A DNA stretch of 64,000 bases from Tricholoma matsutake (taxonomy: Eukaryota; Basidiomycota; Agaricomycetes; Agaricales; Tricholomataceae): the NCBI GenBank assembly GCA_026075535.2, contig AP026550.1, forward strand, positions 6,386,001 to 6,450,000. The letters are read 5' to 3'. The position numbers were made by a program, and so were the translations under genes. Below the pieces are notes generated by a model. The model worked only from the letters and a program-made list of their open reading frames with translations. It was not told the origin of the DNA and made no database searches. Positions 1 to 12,800 of the stretch are shown piece by piece. Within the stretch, counting starts at the first letter, position 1. Each line of letters begins with the position of its first letter.

Positions 1-367
1 AACACCATAGGAGGCAACATCTCACCCGGGAATAGAACTTGGAGATGTTCTTTTAACGCATTGGAGTGTGCGATGCAGACAAGAGCATTGGCATAGAAAG
101 TGACACCATGCACCAGATTTGACACATCCTTTGTAAGTTGCCAGTCATCCTCCTTGAGTTTGGCCTCCTTCTGGCCATCCTTCTTCCTCGACCTCAGATG
201 CTTCATGGATACCGATGATGATGATTTAGCAGCAATAGCTGCTTCCAACCTCAGGAGGGCACTTGCATAGCCAACCAGGATGGCCAAGAGGAAGGTGTGG
301 AATGTTGTCGCAGTGTCCTTGCAGTATATCTCAAATGAGGCTAATCGCTCCTTGGAGCATAGCACCT

Positions 368-1186
368 CTAAATATTATCAGCTGTGTCCTCCTTGTTCCG
401 GGAGTACTTCACCAAAACTTTCATTCTCAAATCGTCCATTGGGTCGAGATATCGAGCCAGTCTTGGGTCATGAACAGGTTTGGTCCACTCATGCTTCTGG
501 ATTGACTTTGTCAAGGAGTCGGTTGCTTCATCTAGCATGTGAAGAATCCCAAGCAATGACCAATGGAAAATCCGTTGTTTCATTCTCTTCCAACACTGCA
601 CAACGAGAAAGTGGGAAAAGCGCCTGGATTCAGTGGGTCATGCAGAAGGCTCAGAAATCTTGTATGTATTGAGATAGGAACATACAGATTCTGTATGGTC
701 TGCCAGTGTAGATTGTCTGACCCCGGATACATGATAAGCAATGAGGAAGTGATGCCAGGTACTGGTAGAAGCTCACTTTCTCATCAATTTCCAACAATCA
801 TCTTGATCAAAGCGAGACCACAAATCTTTGCCTGAAGCCAATCTGATGCCCTTTGCAGAATTACTGTGCTCTGGATTGGCGATATTCAGTGTTTGATTGG
901 TGTAAGGAGTAGTGACAAAATCATCATCCTCTTCAGAGTGAGCTTCTTTTGTGGACATCACACTGGCCACTACAAGACTTCCACTGGAAGTGTATGCTGT
1001 AGTGGCAAGGACTTCTTCATTACACACTAGAATAGTTGTCACTGCATCAACCTTTCTGCAGACCGGTAGATTCTGGATGGGAGGAGCATCTGTGGCAGGG
1101 AGTATGGTGTTTCCCTGATTGATAGTAGTGAGTAAGTGGAGAAGAAGGGTGAGATTTCGAAATTTCATATGAAGCGCCAAATTCAA
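368..1186 (-). pseudogene. Unrecognised minus-strand coding remnants (two or more exons)
   Basis: Two open stretches in minus orientation (773-1186 and 368-601) look like exons of one gene. The first has a hydrophobic start (RNLTLLLHLL) that might be a signal peptide and ends in a Trp/Asp-rich segment (KDLWSRFDQDDCWKLM). The second is Lys/Asp-rich (HEWTKPVHDPRLARYLDPMD). Between them (602-772) the frame is broken or intronic, and more minus-strand codons may continue below 367 with stops. I recognise no family and no catalytic motif. It could be a decayed host gene or part of an unknown transposon. Confidence 0.3.
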
Positions 1187-1978
1187 GTCTGAGTCAGGCT
1201 CTGCCTGATTAGGAGAGCTTCAAAGTATCTGTGCTGAATTGGTGGTCATTGGAACTGAAATCAAGAGGTGGTGGTACAATGATGGGTTGAGACAATGGAC
1301 ACCGGCGTCTGACTCGGAGTCACTGTTCAAGTTATAAACTGTATACAAATGTGAGAAAAGACTCTGGGACTCTCTGCTACCGGGAAGCTCCAGTGTTCCT
1401 AAGATGGAAATGCACCTGATCTGCCAAGCATAGGGTAGAATCGTGTAGTAAGAGGTAGTAAGTATGTGATATATCATATGATCATGATCCAGTGGCTACT
1501 TATAAGTTATAACATCGGAGTCTCATGCTGTCTCACATATATCGCTGTATCATGAGATGATATCATTTGCTGCGATGAACCAGAATGCCGGAATCTCCGA
1601 CTTGGAGTCTTTTCCTTGTAACTACATACATATGGAGCGGGTCACCTAGTGGCTGCTACTTTTGTATAGCCGCCAATCTGACCGGCAAATTTTTTTTAAA
1701 TAACGTATGACTGAAAACGAGCATGAGAAGACTATAAGAACACAAGATTCAATTATCAGCCAAAAAATGGTCAGGAGTACAGTAAAGGTTAGGCTGATGG
1801 CATTGACTAGTAATTAGGGGGCTGCGGCAACATTGAAAATTTGAACACAACAAATCTATGGCCGACCAAAGAAACAGCATAAAGCCAGCAGAGCAAGCTT
1901 GTGCTGGGAAAATCTTGCACGACAATTTGATGCTTAGTAATTTAGTAATACGCTCACAGTTTGTATTTGAAAGCATAT
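1187..1978. other. Gene-less stretch
   Basis: AT-rich sequence without a convincing reading frame, repeat or RNA. Short frames here have no family resemblance. It separates the unrecognised remnants from the left arm of the 45-bp inverted repeat. Confidence 0.4.
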
Positions 1979-2023
1979 TAGGGTTAAGGTTAACCACAGG
2001 CAAATGTTACACAGCCACTGAAA
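1979..2023 (+). repeat. Left arm of 45-bp inverted repeat
   Basis: This 45-bp segment (core GGGTTAAGGTTAACC, then ACACAGCCACTG) is the reverse complement of 6903-6947 with three mismatches by eye. A third, partly deleted relative lies at about 27210-27270. The third copy shares the flanking TTTGAAA with this arm and the flanking TTCTCATGCTAATG with the right arm, so the ancestral repeat was longer, perhaps 75 bp. The two arms face each other across a 5-kb interval holding the JmjC gene. Confidence 0.7.
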
Positions 2024-2298
2024 CTTGATGGCATGGTCCCAAAATTCAAGTTCAATGTCCTAGGCCAAGCTGACCTATTGAAAGAAGACAAATACATAGA
2101 AAATCTGTTATATAGAAAGATGCTACCTGTGCACAGAGATTGAAATAGAAGAAATGTTGCCTATGGGAGTATCACTGAACTGGGTCTTCAAGTTCACCAT
2201 CACACTGGCCGCAGTGATCATGATACAACAGCCTTAGACTCGTGACCCTCGTACGAGTATGAGCAAGCATTGATACCTAGTAGAGGGACTGGACAATG

Positions 2299-4175
2299 CT
2301 AAAGTGACTGTAACAATGGTAGGGTGCCACATCTCCTGTGTTTGCATGGATGTGAGCAATCAGCTATGACATCTGTCAGTGAGCATGTGAAGATGGTCTG
2401 AACGTTGGATATACCATCATCATCTGAGTTGCTCAGATCACCATCATCATCACTACTGCACTGGTCTTCATCATCACTGTCTGAATCGCTTTCTTCACTG
2501 TCGCGGTCAGAGTCATCTGAGGAATTCATGTCAGAATCTGATTCCATAACCAGATCGTTGTACTGCTGTATGAAGTCCAGGTCCACAGGAGTTGCCCCAA
2601 GGCTCAGGATATCATGGCCTGCAACGTCTTTGTAAGTAGATTGTGTTTAAAGAAAGTGTAATACCTACATCTTGTGTATGAGGATAACACTCCTGCCCTA
2701 GCCTTAACAACGTATCTTGGTCCCACCCACTCGAAGCCCTCGCTAACCCCAAAATGCAGATCATAAGGGAAATACTTCTTCAGTAAATCCGTCAGAACAT
2801 CTGCTGTGCACTCCAACACTTCACCTTGAGCATCATTCTCTTCTGCCATAGTCTTAGTATATGAGATCAGTGCTACAATATGCTGGGAGAGTAGGTCCTT
2901 GAATACGAGGCCACCATCGATGAATGATTCCTTCTCAGGGTCAAGAAACAGATAGCGTGCACACCACCAATGATGAAGGTCCCTAGATAGCCCACGGGCA
3001 TGGATAGTGCACAGCCGATCATGGTCATGTTTAGGTCCATGTCAATATTTCTTCCTGTATGCCAGAGGGTTGATGAGATCCCCAAGTTCCATGACGACGC
3101 ATAACATGAACAGGTCAAGCACCCCTTCAAAGGTGGAGACATCGGGAATATGACAAGTGGGCAGTGGCGTCGACAAATCTAGTTTAGACCCACGCTTGAC
3201 GAGGACATAGTGAAGATAAGTAACCATCCTTCAAAGTAGAAGATGTGCATCATGACTGTGTTCCATGTTCATCACCCTCTCACTAGCAACAAACATATGA
3301 TAAAGCCCAAAAACCATGTCTTGGATCATGGACATTGCATAAAAATGACCTCCATGACAAATTGCAGATTCTGGTGTCACATCAAAATGCGGTGTGTTTG
3401 GCTGCATTAACCTATAGGACAATGGTTATGAATATGGGGGTGCCAAGCAGACACAACTTACATTCGGGATCTGGGACAAAGAAGGACTGCCTCAAGGTCC
3501 CACTTCTCCAGATTGGCAGCAGAAATATCGTATTCTTCAGTGAATAGCGTAGCATCAGAGAAATGCATCGACCCAGGTTTGGGCTTTGCAACAATCCACC
3601 ATTTCATGCCAGTTTGGGTGTCGATGTAAGTGCAGAAGCCATTGCAATCAATATGCCAGAGATGGTGGGCACCTGATGTTGCCGCAAGGACCCATCTAGT
3701 ACTTGCCATTGGAAATGAAATAGCCTGGCTACACATCGGTAAATTGACAGTGGCACTGAATGCTGCAAAATCAGAAGCAAACGACGTGGGAGGATGAGGG
3801 GCAGACAGCATTGGGAAGTCCAGTGCATTGAGGATTTTACTTTTCTCCCTATGACACCTCAGCATATCTTCTAAAGTACCCTTCAGGTGGCGAGATGATT
3901 CAGCTTCGAAGGAGTTTTCAATTGAGTAATCTGGCACATAATCAGGATGTCCAAACACAACAAGAATACACTTCAAACACACCATGAATCATCACAGACT
4001 TGTACAGGTCCCCTAATGTTTTCAAACCCTTTTCGTCAAAAGCCAGTGTAGGCTCAAATTGGTCATGTATTACAACATGTTTTTGGTGGAATATTGCTTG
4101 TATCTCTTGGTGACTCTTGCTCCTGAGTTCCTGCTTTGAGAGTATACAAAATGCGCTCTCCTCCGGACAAGCCAT
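2299..4175 (-). pseudogene. JmjC-domain protein, basidiomycete family, multi-exon, probably broken
   Basis: The start is ATG at 4175. A first exon (HQKHVVIHDQF) is followed by an intron near 3980. The JmjC core lies at 3458-3960: GAHHLWHIDCNGFCTYIDTQ gives the H-x-D iron-binding pair, and KWWIVAKPKP is the strand with the 2-oxoglutarate-type lysine. A 51-bp GT-AG intron (about 3412-3462) leads to QPNTPHFDVTPESAICHGGH, where the second iron-binding histidine is expected. Codons run on through HHWWCARYLFLDPE to about 2604, then after another intron to an acidic Ser/Asp tail ending at 2299. JmjC proteins are usually nuclear Fe(II)/2-oxoglutarate dioxygenases; the substrate here is unknown. An in-frame TGA at 3231 (after AHLLL) suggests decay unless it is spliced out. 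Exon edges are inferred. Confidence 0.6.
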
Positions 4176-4617
4176 CCACAGAGGTCAGCCATCTTTATAG
4201 CCCGCTATGACAGCACTGTGAATAATTTTGAACATGGAGTGCTCATCAGCAAACTAAGGGAGTGCCAAAAGTCACTATATTGTGGCGAATGAGTCTAGGT
4301 AGAGCTTACATGGAATGACGGGGTGTATGTAACTGGGTCATCCTTCCCAGGAGCCCATAGCAATACTGATTTGCCTACGAATCGTTTCTATAGATGGAAT
4401 ATGAGTTATTAGGTATGAATTATCATACATATAACCATGCATGCCTTTCGAGTTCTTGAAAGGTTTGGTTTTTCAGGTTTAATCTGCAAAGGACAATAAA
4501 TTGTGTTCTTTTAAGATGGCAAATGACTGACCATATCCTGTGTTAAGTCGATGATATCAACAAGTCTACTAACACCTCTGAATTTGATCTCCTCAAAATA
4601 GTTGCACTCCACGGCAT

Positions 4618-5364
4618 CTACAGACTGCGGTCCAGATTGAATTTTTGATTCAGGCTTTGGTTTTGGTTTTGGCCTTGGCCTTGACCTTGACCTTGACTTA
4701 ACTTCGTTTTTGGCGGTGGAAGGGGCAATTGGTCTGTTTTCTTTGTTTTTGCCTCTCGCATCGGGTTCTTTTGCTTTTCTCCAGTGATTGGACTGTTCTT
4801 TTTAGTGGAGAGTGAATTGTCGGAGGGTGAAGGCATCTTGCGGGGGCTTGATTCTGGAGTTGCATTGTTTGGAGCCTTGTCGTGCTCATTCATACTGCCC
4901 TCTCTCATGTCCACATCCACCGCACCAGATTGTTCTCCTCAGTTTGCAACATCTCTTGTATCCACGTCAACATCCATTGTGCTAGGATTCTTGTCCTCCC
5001 CTCCAGATCTTCCTGATTGTTCTACTTGCTGTGCGATGCCTGCTCTATCCACATCACTTGCTCTATCCATGGCAATATCCATGCCAGAGTTGCCAGTGAG
5101 CCTTTCTGGTCGAGCACTTCCTTGGTCATTTTGGTGTCGATAAGCCCCTCTCGCAGTGCCACTATTTCCTTGTCCATGGCTATCATCTTCCTCAGAATTC
5201 CTACCTCCAAGACAGTGCAATCCTTTGCAAACACGTTTTTTGTCCTCATCACCATCCTCCTCCTCCTCCTCCTCCTCTTCTGTGTCCACTGCAGCCCCAG
5301 GCCCACCACATACAGAGGTTGCACCACCTGCAAAGGAATTAGGAGACTCCACATGATGGTTCAC
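4618..5364 (-). CDS. Low-complexity acidic/Gln-rich disordered coding region
   Basis: Minus-strand frame with a Glu run (5254-5280, from TCC triplets on the plus strand), a central segment rich in Asp, Gly and Ser, and a C-terminal tail rich in Lys/Pro and Gln-Gly/Gln-Asn pairs. One TGA at 4939 interrupts an otherwise continuous frame. Composition is typical of disordered regulatory tails in fungal nuclear proteins. It lies between the unknown gene upstream (6707 leftwards) and the JmjC gene downstream, all on the same strand, so it may be an exon of either. No domain is visible. Confidence 0.4.
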
Positions 5365-5968
5365 ACGATATTCAGAGGTAACAACGGGGACCTTTAGTAT
5401 TTGGATATCTGAGAAATCAAATTAAAGTCGGTCCATAGATAATATAAGAAGGTCTCACCAGCTGTGAACCAACTGGCATCATCATTACATATATCATGTA
5501 CACCCATTGCAGAGATATCTATGAATGCTTCCACCAACAACCCTGGAATTGTTACAGTTGTTTTTGTGGTGGCAATATCAAATATAACTCTTAATAGTCA
5601 TTTTTCAACCTTTCTAATTATGGTGGGTCGTTTGTTACCAAATGATTTCCAGAGCTATAATAACATTTAGGAATCAGTGACGTCCTTCCAGTTTCAAGTG
5701 CTCTCATACCTCAAACATTTTTGTCTTCCCAAACACGTTTATTAATGAACGATTGACAAGGAGGAATACCGGTGAAAGGGCAAGAGCGATAAATAAAGGG
5801 TTTTGTAACATTTCTGGTGCTATGTCAAAATTCTTGTGGTCTACTGAAATGCCATATCTGACACATTGTGAACATTAGGAAAGGTCTGTCTTGAAATTAT
5901 GCCTTTACTTTCCAAGTGCCTCCTTGAGATTGTTCTTGTCATTGGGCAAGTACAAATTACCCTGATGA

Positions 5969-6707
5969 CTAAAGTGTTGGGGGAAAAAAATACAGAGAGT
6001 GTGGCCCACATACTCGGAGAAGATAGGACAGATGAAATGCAGCAGCTGCAAAGTTTTGGATAATCTTTGCCCTGTGAACATTCCCAGTGGCATGACAAAC
6101 TGCATGATAACAGGCAGAGAGCCGATCATCAACAGTCGTTGCATTAAGAAACATATATGTGCTATTAGATTCCATGCTTCCGATTGCAGTTTTGATGACT
6201 TTGGGCCAGTCACCCATAGTTGCATGGCCCTGAGAGGTATATTTTTAAACAGGCAAGTAGTGTTACAGAGAAAAAGAGATGCACAATCTTGTCAATGAAT
6301 GGCACTTCCCCCCTTTCTTTGGAATTGCTCTCTGATGCCATATCAAAAACAAATGCGACTACATCCAGGAGGCTATACTTCAGAAGTTCCTTCACAAGTA
6401 TGTCGGCCTTTTTCTCAGGAAAGTCACTGGTTAGACAAAATCTTTGCAGGACCATCAAGTTCTCCATTCCTGTAAAGTATGTTGACCTGGATTGGCACAA
6501 GTTCTCCTGCTCACGAATCACACCCAAGTACGCCTTAGCAGAATAAGCATTAACAGAAAATAATTGAAAAGTGAGTCAACTCACACACACATTAGATACT
6601 GCCATTTCTAGTTTATCAAGACCACCGGGGGCAGAGACAACATCCGTTTTCCAAGGAATGTCTTTGAAAAAGGTGCTTGTGGTATGAAATTTCTCCTGGT
6701 CAGCCAT
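5969..6707 (-). CDS. Unrecognised multi-exon gene, N-terminal part
   Basis: A plausible first exon starts at ATG 6707 (MADQEKFHTTSTFF) and ends near 6590 before a GT-rich donor. The next exon resumes after CTGCTAAG near 6535 (YLGVIREQENLCQSRSTYF) and carries a helical stretch to 6210. A further exon (about 5969-6217) reads MGDWPKVIKTAIGSM then a Cys/His-containing helix (RLSACYHAVCHATGNVH). Introns are short, as in basidiomycetes. I do not recognise the family. It lies just inside the right arm of the 45-bp inverted repeat and runs towards the JmjC gene. Confidence 0.45.
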
Positions 6708-6902
6708 TTTTGCCTAGCACTGCAACCTTGAACTTCAAGTTATGGCACTTGAGTGACAAGAAGTCAGACTCAACACCAGTGCAGGTGATGAAAAGTCAGA
6801 CCAGCACTTTTAACTGCAGCCAGGAATATGGCAAGATACGATGAGAATGAGACTTGGACTTTAAGCTTCAAGAACAAGGGCTGCCACCACTTTGAACTTG
6901 AA

Positions 6903-6947
6903 TTTCAGTGGCTGTGTAAGATTTGCCCATGGTTAACCTTAACCCTA
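6903..6947 (-). repeat. Right arm of 45-bp inverted repeat
   Basis: Reverse-complement partner of 1979-2023 with three mismatches by eye. It sits in a stretch rich in short CAAGTTC / GAACTTG words (6870-7035), a simple-sequence texture seen again around 27190-27300. Confidence 0.7.
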
Positions 6948-7410
6948 CATTAGCATGAGAACTTGAGACAGCTGAGTCAGACGTTTCAAGTTCAAGAGCC
7001 TGAGCCTGAACTTGAACTTGAAAGCTTGAAGTGTACTTCCAACTTGAAGCTTGCCGCTTCTTTCCGCGCTCCATTTTCTCCTACTCGTTTTTCATCACCT
7101 GCAGGTCTGACTTTTTGTCACCTGCCTTGAGTCTGACTTTTTGTCACTCAATCCTACATTTGGATTCTGTCAAGTTGTCTGTGGATGCCTTTGGCGCCTT
7201 GAACTTGAAGGCTCAACGCTATATTTACATCATTTGCAAGCCCTTGCCTGTACCTCTCTTACTAGTACTAAGTAGTATTCTCATGGCTAGCAGGAACTCA
7301 TCAAAATGACTGCCATGCTTGTGGATGATGATTTGCTGAGGTTTTGAGTTGATTATAGTGTGTTGAATCTTGAGTTTGTGATGGCTTCCCCGCTGAATGT
7401 GTTCTTACAG

Positions 7411-9379
7411 GGCCCATTGGTGCGACGGATGGCAAAGTTGGGGCTCTCCTCTTCGACAGAGAATATTTTGTCACCACTCCTAATCAAACCTTCATCCCCA
7501 AACCGCCAGCTGGAGACCATAAAGTGATGATGCACGTGGACAGCCTCTATGCAGATGACGATCCTATTCTCTGGCCACAGCCTTATAATGCATTTAACTG
7601 TCACCACGGTGCAATTACTAGGGCTAAATCGCTTTCTGCCCATTTAATTATATGGTGGGAACCTACACACGAGGACTTTATACCCTTGAGGGACCCAGCA
7701 TCCCCCATTCGGGGCCTTGGCAAGCTATCAGATTTGAAGCTGGGCGAGCTGAAGTGTTCAGTGTCAATTTTGTTATCTCGGGTCCAAGCATTCATGGCAA
7801 ATTCATCCAAATCTTGGGCGCCACCTACCCTTGGTCCAATGGTTAAAATGATCGAGCATGGCCTCGTCCATCTTGGGTCGGTATGGACGAACTTCCGTCA
7901 GATGGCGTTTGGCATGAGGGATGTGCAAAGGTGTTGGCTTGATGTAATGGCAATGTTGGATTACATGGAGGTGTACAAACCCCGGATGGACTCAACTAGG
8001 TTGGGAGTGGGCTCCCCATCAGTCAAAGTTGCCGACACTGTTGGTGTTTTCACCAATGATATTCGCGTTGTGCAGGACTTTTTCCATGCAGGCCTTCCAT
8101 TCTGGTTGACACGGCCAGCCTCAGACCTTGGCCAAACAAATATACTCGCAGTCGTCCCACTTATGGTACCGCGCCACTATGGGATCTGCTTTGAGCCACA
8201 CTGCTTCAATTACCCTATTATATACTGGGGCCCGGCTAGTTCTCATCACAAGCATGAGGCAATCTTACTGTATGCTCACAACTTCCTGCGCTATCCAGAT
8301 CTGTTCACCCTCCATGCCAGCGAAATGAATACATCCGCATCAGGACACATAGAAGCCTTAGTAAGATCAAAAGATGGACCAGGCGCCAGGGCCATTGGGG
8401 GAGTTAGCCAACAATATGGTGCCAACAAGGGTAAGGGAAAAGGAGTTCTTCGTAAGTAACCAGAGTTGTTTTGTCATCCGTCAACTCACCCTCCCACAAC
8501 AGATAATAAGCAGAAATCTTCAAATCCGCCAATGGGCCACAACAAGTTTGATGTGTACGAGAGCCCCCTCATGCCACTCCCAATTCCTGCCTGGCGTGAT
8601 GCATTGAAGGCAGTTAAAAAGGACGAACCCCTGGCATCTTATCACACGCATTATCTATTTCCTGAGGCAGTGATTTTTGCTTCCACCAACAAGGCTTGCC
8701 ATGCAAAATTCTTTGCCACATGGAAAGTATTTCAACCTGCCTGCATCTTATGAGTATTTTCAGCGAAAAACTCAGCATCTCCCTTGTCCAGTCAACAGTG
8801 GCATGATTTTCTTCTTGATGGGCTTGTGGCATGCAGCCACGAGCCAAGTTTAATTCGTCAACGTGAACAAGTCAAGGCCATCTTTGCAGATGCTTTGGAT
8901 GAACTCCAGATTGACCTTTGTCCTCCACCATCTGACAGTTGTCCCACAGTGTGCCAGTTGATGAGGCACAGAAAATTCTATGGGAATTGACTGAGCTTAA
9001 TTTCCGCTTTGAGCTTTTGGCCCTTGACACACATGCCTCAGGCTTGTCACCCCACCGGGGTGAACATGAGTGGCAGGCTATGGTGCTAAAGTGTTTCAAT
9101 GTACCTTTGCTAGTTGTCACCAACGTACAGCAGGCAAATTTTGGTTTGCAAGCTCATGACTGGCGAGAAAGGTTACCATTTTTGCTGGCGGTGAGGGCAT
9201 TGATGAGGGATTGGGATGGACTGAAGCCAACACCTCTTTTACTACCTGATCTGGCCTCACATAATATGTATACTGAAGCAGATGTCCAGCAACTCGAGGA
9301 CCACATCACTTGTTTTTATACGCAAACTTTCTATGGTTTATTTGGTCGTGCCGCAGTTGTTACTACCTGGCTGCCATAA
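7411..9379 (+). pseudogene. Unnamed multi-copy Agaricomycete protein family, broken copy
   Basis: Coding resumes right after a TTCTTACAG acceptor at 7410 (IGATDGKVGALLFDREYF). The long exon to about 8452 has WPQPYNAFNCHHGA, FRQMAFGMRDVQRCWLDVMA and LDYMEVYKPRMD; I recognise these from unannotated, repeated fungal proteins without a known function. A GT-AG intron of about 50 bp (GTAAGTAACC to CACAACAG near 8502) leads to FDVYESPLMP and YHTHYLFPEAVIFASTNKAC. An in-frame TGA follows at 8751. A frameshift near 8940 precedes the last part, which ends YGLFGRAAVVTTWLP at 9379. An upstream exon beginning at ATG 7306 is possible, but its phase did not fit my splice model. A partial second copy is at 27.5-27.9 kb. 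Confidence 0.6.
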
Positions 9380-9851
9380 TTACCTATGTATAGTATATCT
9401 TGTAAAATCTTATTATCTGTGAACATCCTTCTGTTTTATTAGTCCCCACATTGTCCCAACTTCCAGCTTGAGTCATTTTAGTATAACCCATCATACATGG
9501 TCAAAGCAAAGGTATGGTGCTACAACTATTGATGATATCCACCAATGATTTGGGATAATTTGAAATAGGAAACTTTGAAGTGCAAGTTTGATGGGAATGA
9601 CAACAGTAAGCTCACTCATCCCTTAGCATTAACTTGAACATTTCCTCATTCTATTACAATGCCTCCATAGCGCACTCAACATTTACGGCCTTTTACTAAT
9701 CCGGCAATATCGGACTCGGACTGTCAATTCATAAATTGACTCATACATGCTAGTGATCGTTTTCTCACATTGAGCCCTCCAGTCAGGCTGAGGTTTCTGG
9801 ACATCGCACTGTTAGCAGAGTTCTGCCCACCACGATTCTCATTATCTTGCC

Positions 9852-12800
9852 ATGGACCTGCCGCCAGCCTGGTGTCAAGTCTGTGTTTGCGGGTGCACAT
9901 TCTCTGTACTACAAGCCTATACTTTTCACAAGCATAGTTGCCAGAAGACGAAGAAACAGCTTTCCAGTGGTCTGGAGAAAGCTAAAGAGGTCTGGCAGTC
10001 CAAGAAGCGTCAAAAAACAGAAGTAATGCAAAGCACAACTGCGGAAAGCCCTATGGACCAAAATGTAGCTGTTGAACAAGAATTAAACAATGTTGCACTC
10101 ACCATGCAAAGTGAAGTAAGACTTATGATGTTGGTGCAGCTCATTGCTCATTGAATCGCTATTATACCGGTTAGAGTGCCTCCATGAATGACACCAAGAA
10201 GCATCGAAAAATGGAAGTAATGCAAAGCACAACTGCGGAAAGCCCTGCAGACCAAAATGTAGCTGTTGAACAAGAATTAAACAATGTTGCACTCGCCATG
10301 CAAAATGAAGTAAGACTTATGATGTTGGTGCAGCTCATTGCTCATTGAATCACTATTATACTGGTTAGAGTGCCTCCATGAATGACAAAGACTTGGATCA
10401 ACCACTGGCAGAGTGCAGGGGTCATCGGGAAAACTGCCAACTACCCAAGTGCTACCGGGATATACTACCTGAACCTCCAGCAGCACTTCCTCCAGCTCCT
10501 CAACCAGAAGCATCAGAATGTGCACCGACCACATCTCCAGCTACCATACCAACATCACCCTCATCCGAGCAACCCCCAAATGCTCATTCCCATGTCAGGA
10601 GACTGCTGAAATCCATACAGAATATATTTGGCCTTTTCCAGCAGTATCATGCAACTCATTTCCCAGGCCACAATCCCAATGAGAATATAACGTGCGACGA
10701 CCTGATGGATACATCCCCGGATACTTTCCCTGACCATCAAGCTGACTCTTACCACCCATATCCAAATCAGTCGTCGTTTTTACTAGGAGAATGGTATTGG
10801 AACGGTGGGTTAAAGAAAACACAATCTGGCTTTCAGGATCTCATCAAGATAGTCAGGCATCCAAACTTTCAACCTGAGGACATTTCAGGGACAACTGGCG
10901 GCTTATTAATGTGCAGCTGAGTGGAGATCAGCCGTGCAACCCCTTGAACAATGAAGGCTGGGAGGACAAAGAGGATAACAGTGGGTGGGTTAAAACCCCA
11001 ATCAAGATCAAGGTTCCATTCCCCAGAAGGTCGCTGCATCCAGGGCAAAAGGAGTTTGACACAGGAACGCTTCATCACCGCAAGCTGGTGTCGGTGATTA
11101 GGGAGAAAATTATGCATCCCTCTAACCATCCACACCTCCATTTCGAGCCATATGAGTTATTTTGGCAACCAACTGAAGCTTCTAAACCAGTCAAAGCTCA
11201 CGGAGAACTCTACACTTCAGAGGCATTCATTGAGGCTCACCATGACCTTCAGGATTCTCCTGGAGAGCCAGGATGCAACCTTCAGAGAGTTGTAGTGGGT
11301 CTTATGTTTGCCTCAGATGGTACTCAGCTCTCAGCGTTCAGCACCGCTAAACTATGGCCAATTTATCTTGCGATGGGGAACAAGTCGAAGGACAGAAGGT
11401 CAAAGCCCTCCTGTCAAGCATTTGAGCACATTGCCTACCTAGAGACAGTGAGTAGGACCTCATTAACTTTGCGCTAGTATGTGATCCTCATTCCTTTTTG
11501 AATGACAGCTCCCAGATGCATTTAAAGCCTTCGCCACAGAGCACCTGGGTGGAAAGGGCCCAAACAGAGCATTCATGGCCCATTGTCATTGAGAAATCTA
11601 TAATGCTCAGTGGGAGATCATCCTTGATGATGAATTCCTGGAAGCTTATGAGCATGGAATCGTGATTATGTGTTGCGATGGCATTCAGCATCGCTTTTAC
11701 CCTCATATATTTACATATTCTGTGGACTACAAGGAGAAGTAAGCCAAGATTCTTTTGAATGCTGCCGTCTTTAACTCAAAGTTTTGAAAGAATTCTTATA
11801 GCTAGCATTCGTAATCTTGGTTGGTGCCCTTGTCCTCGTTGTCTCATACCATTAGATCGTGTTGCCAATATGGGGATGTGTCGAGATATGACACAGCGCA
11901 GGACTCTTGCCTGGATTGATGATGTGAAATGGCATAATCGTGTTGAGATGGTGCACGAGAAGATATATGAGCAGGGTTATGTGGTTGATAGTACAGCAGT
12001 GGAAGATCTCCTACAAGAAGATTCTCTTGTTCCAACAGCAGTATGACCTTCTTACCTCTCTGATGGTTGACTGTAATGCTCATGCTTTGTCAGAATGCAT
12101 TTTCAAGCAATCTGGCACCATTTGGTTTCAACATGTTTGGCATGCTCGCTGTGGATCTCATGCATGAGGTTGAGCTCAGTGTCTGGAAGGCAGTTTTCAT
12201 ACATCTACTACACATTCTAGATTGCCAAAATGAAAGCCTCAAGCACGAGTTAGATAGACGGCAAGCATCGTTCAAAGCCTCAGAAGGCTTGGTACTGATA
12301 TTTCCATTAGATTTCGAGAGATTCCTCCTTTCGGGGTTGATGGCATAAGAAAAATAAGGTCAAACCAGTCGGAATTGAAGAAGATGACTGCTCATGATTA
12401 TGAGGATATGTTACAAGTGGGTGTTATCACTAGTATTCTTGACTTGACTGATATCATTCACATAGTGTGCTATATCCATTTTTGATGGTCTTCTGCCTGA
12501 ACCCCACAATACATATGTTCTCAAGCTCTTATTTGAATTAGCCCACTGGCATGGTCTTGCCAAGCTCGGCATGCACACAGATGCAACTCTGGACATTTTA
12601 TCCCATGTCACTACATCTCTGGGAAACAGCCTACACACATTTGAGGAAAAGACATGTGAAGCATTCAAGACTCGAGAGTTGGAACGTGAGTGTGCTGCTT
12701 GGCAACAACATCAGGAGAAATCCACAATTAATGTGGTGTCCGGATCAAGAGGACTTATGGCATCCAGCAATAATGCACGGAAGCAGAAGAAGCTCAATCT

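Noticed and set aside
1979..2000. Interstitial telomere repeat (GGGTTA words)
   Set aside because: Only one or two GGTTA words occur, embedded in a longer non-telomeric repeat.
5254..5280. Microsatellite with regulatory role
   Set aside because: The TCC run encodes a Glu stretch in a minus-strand acidic coding region, which is enough to explain it.
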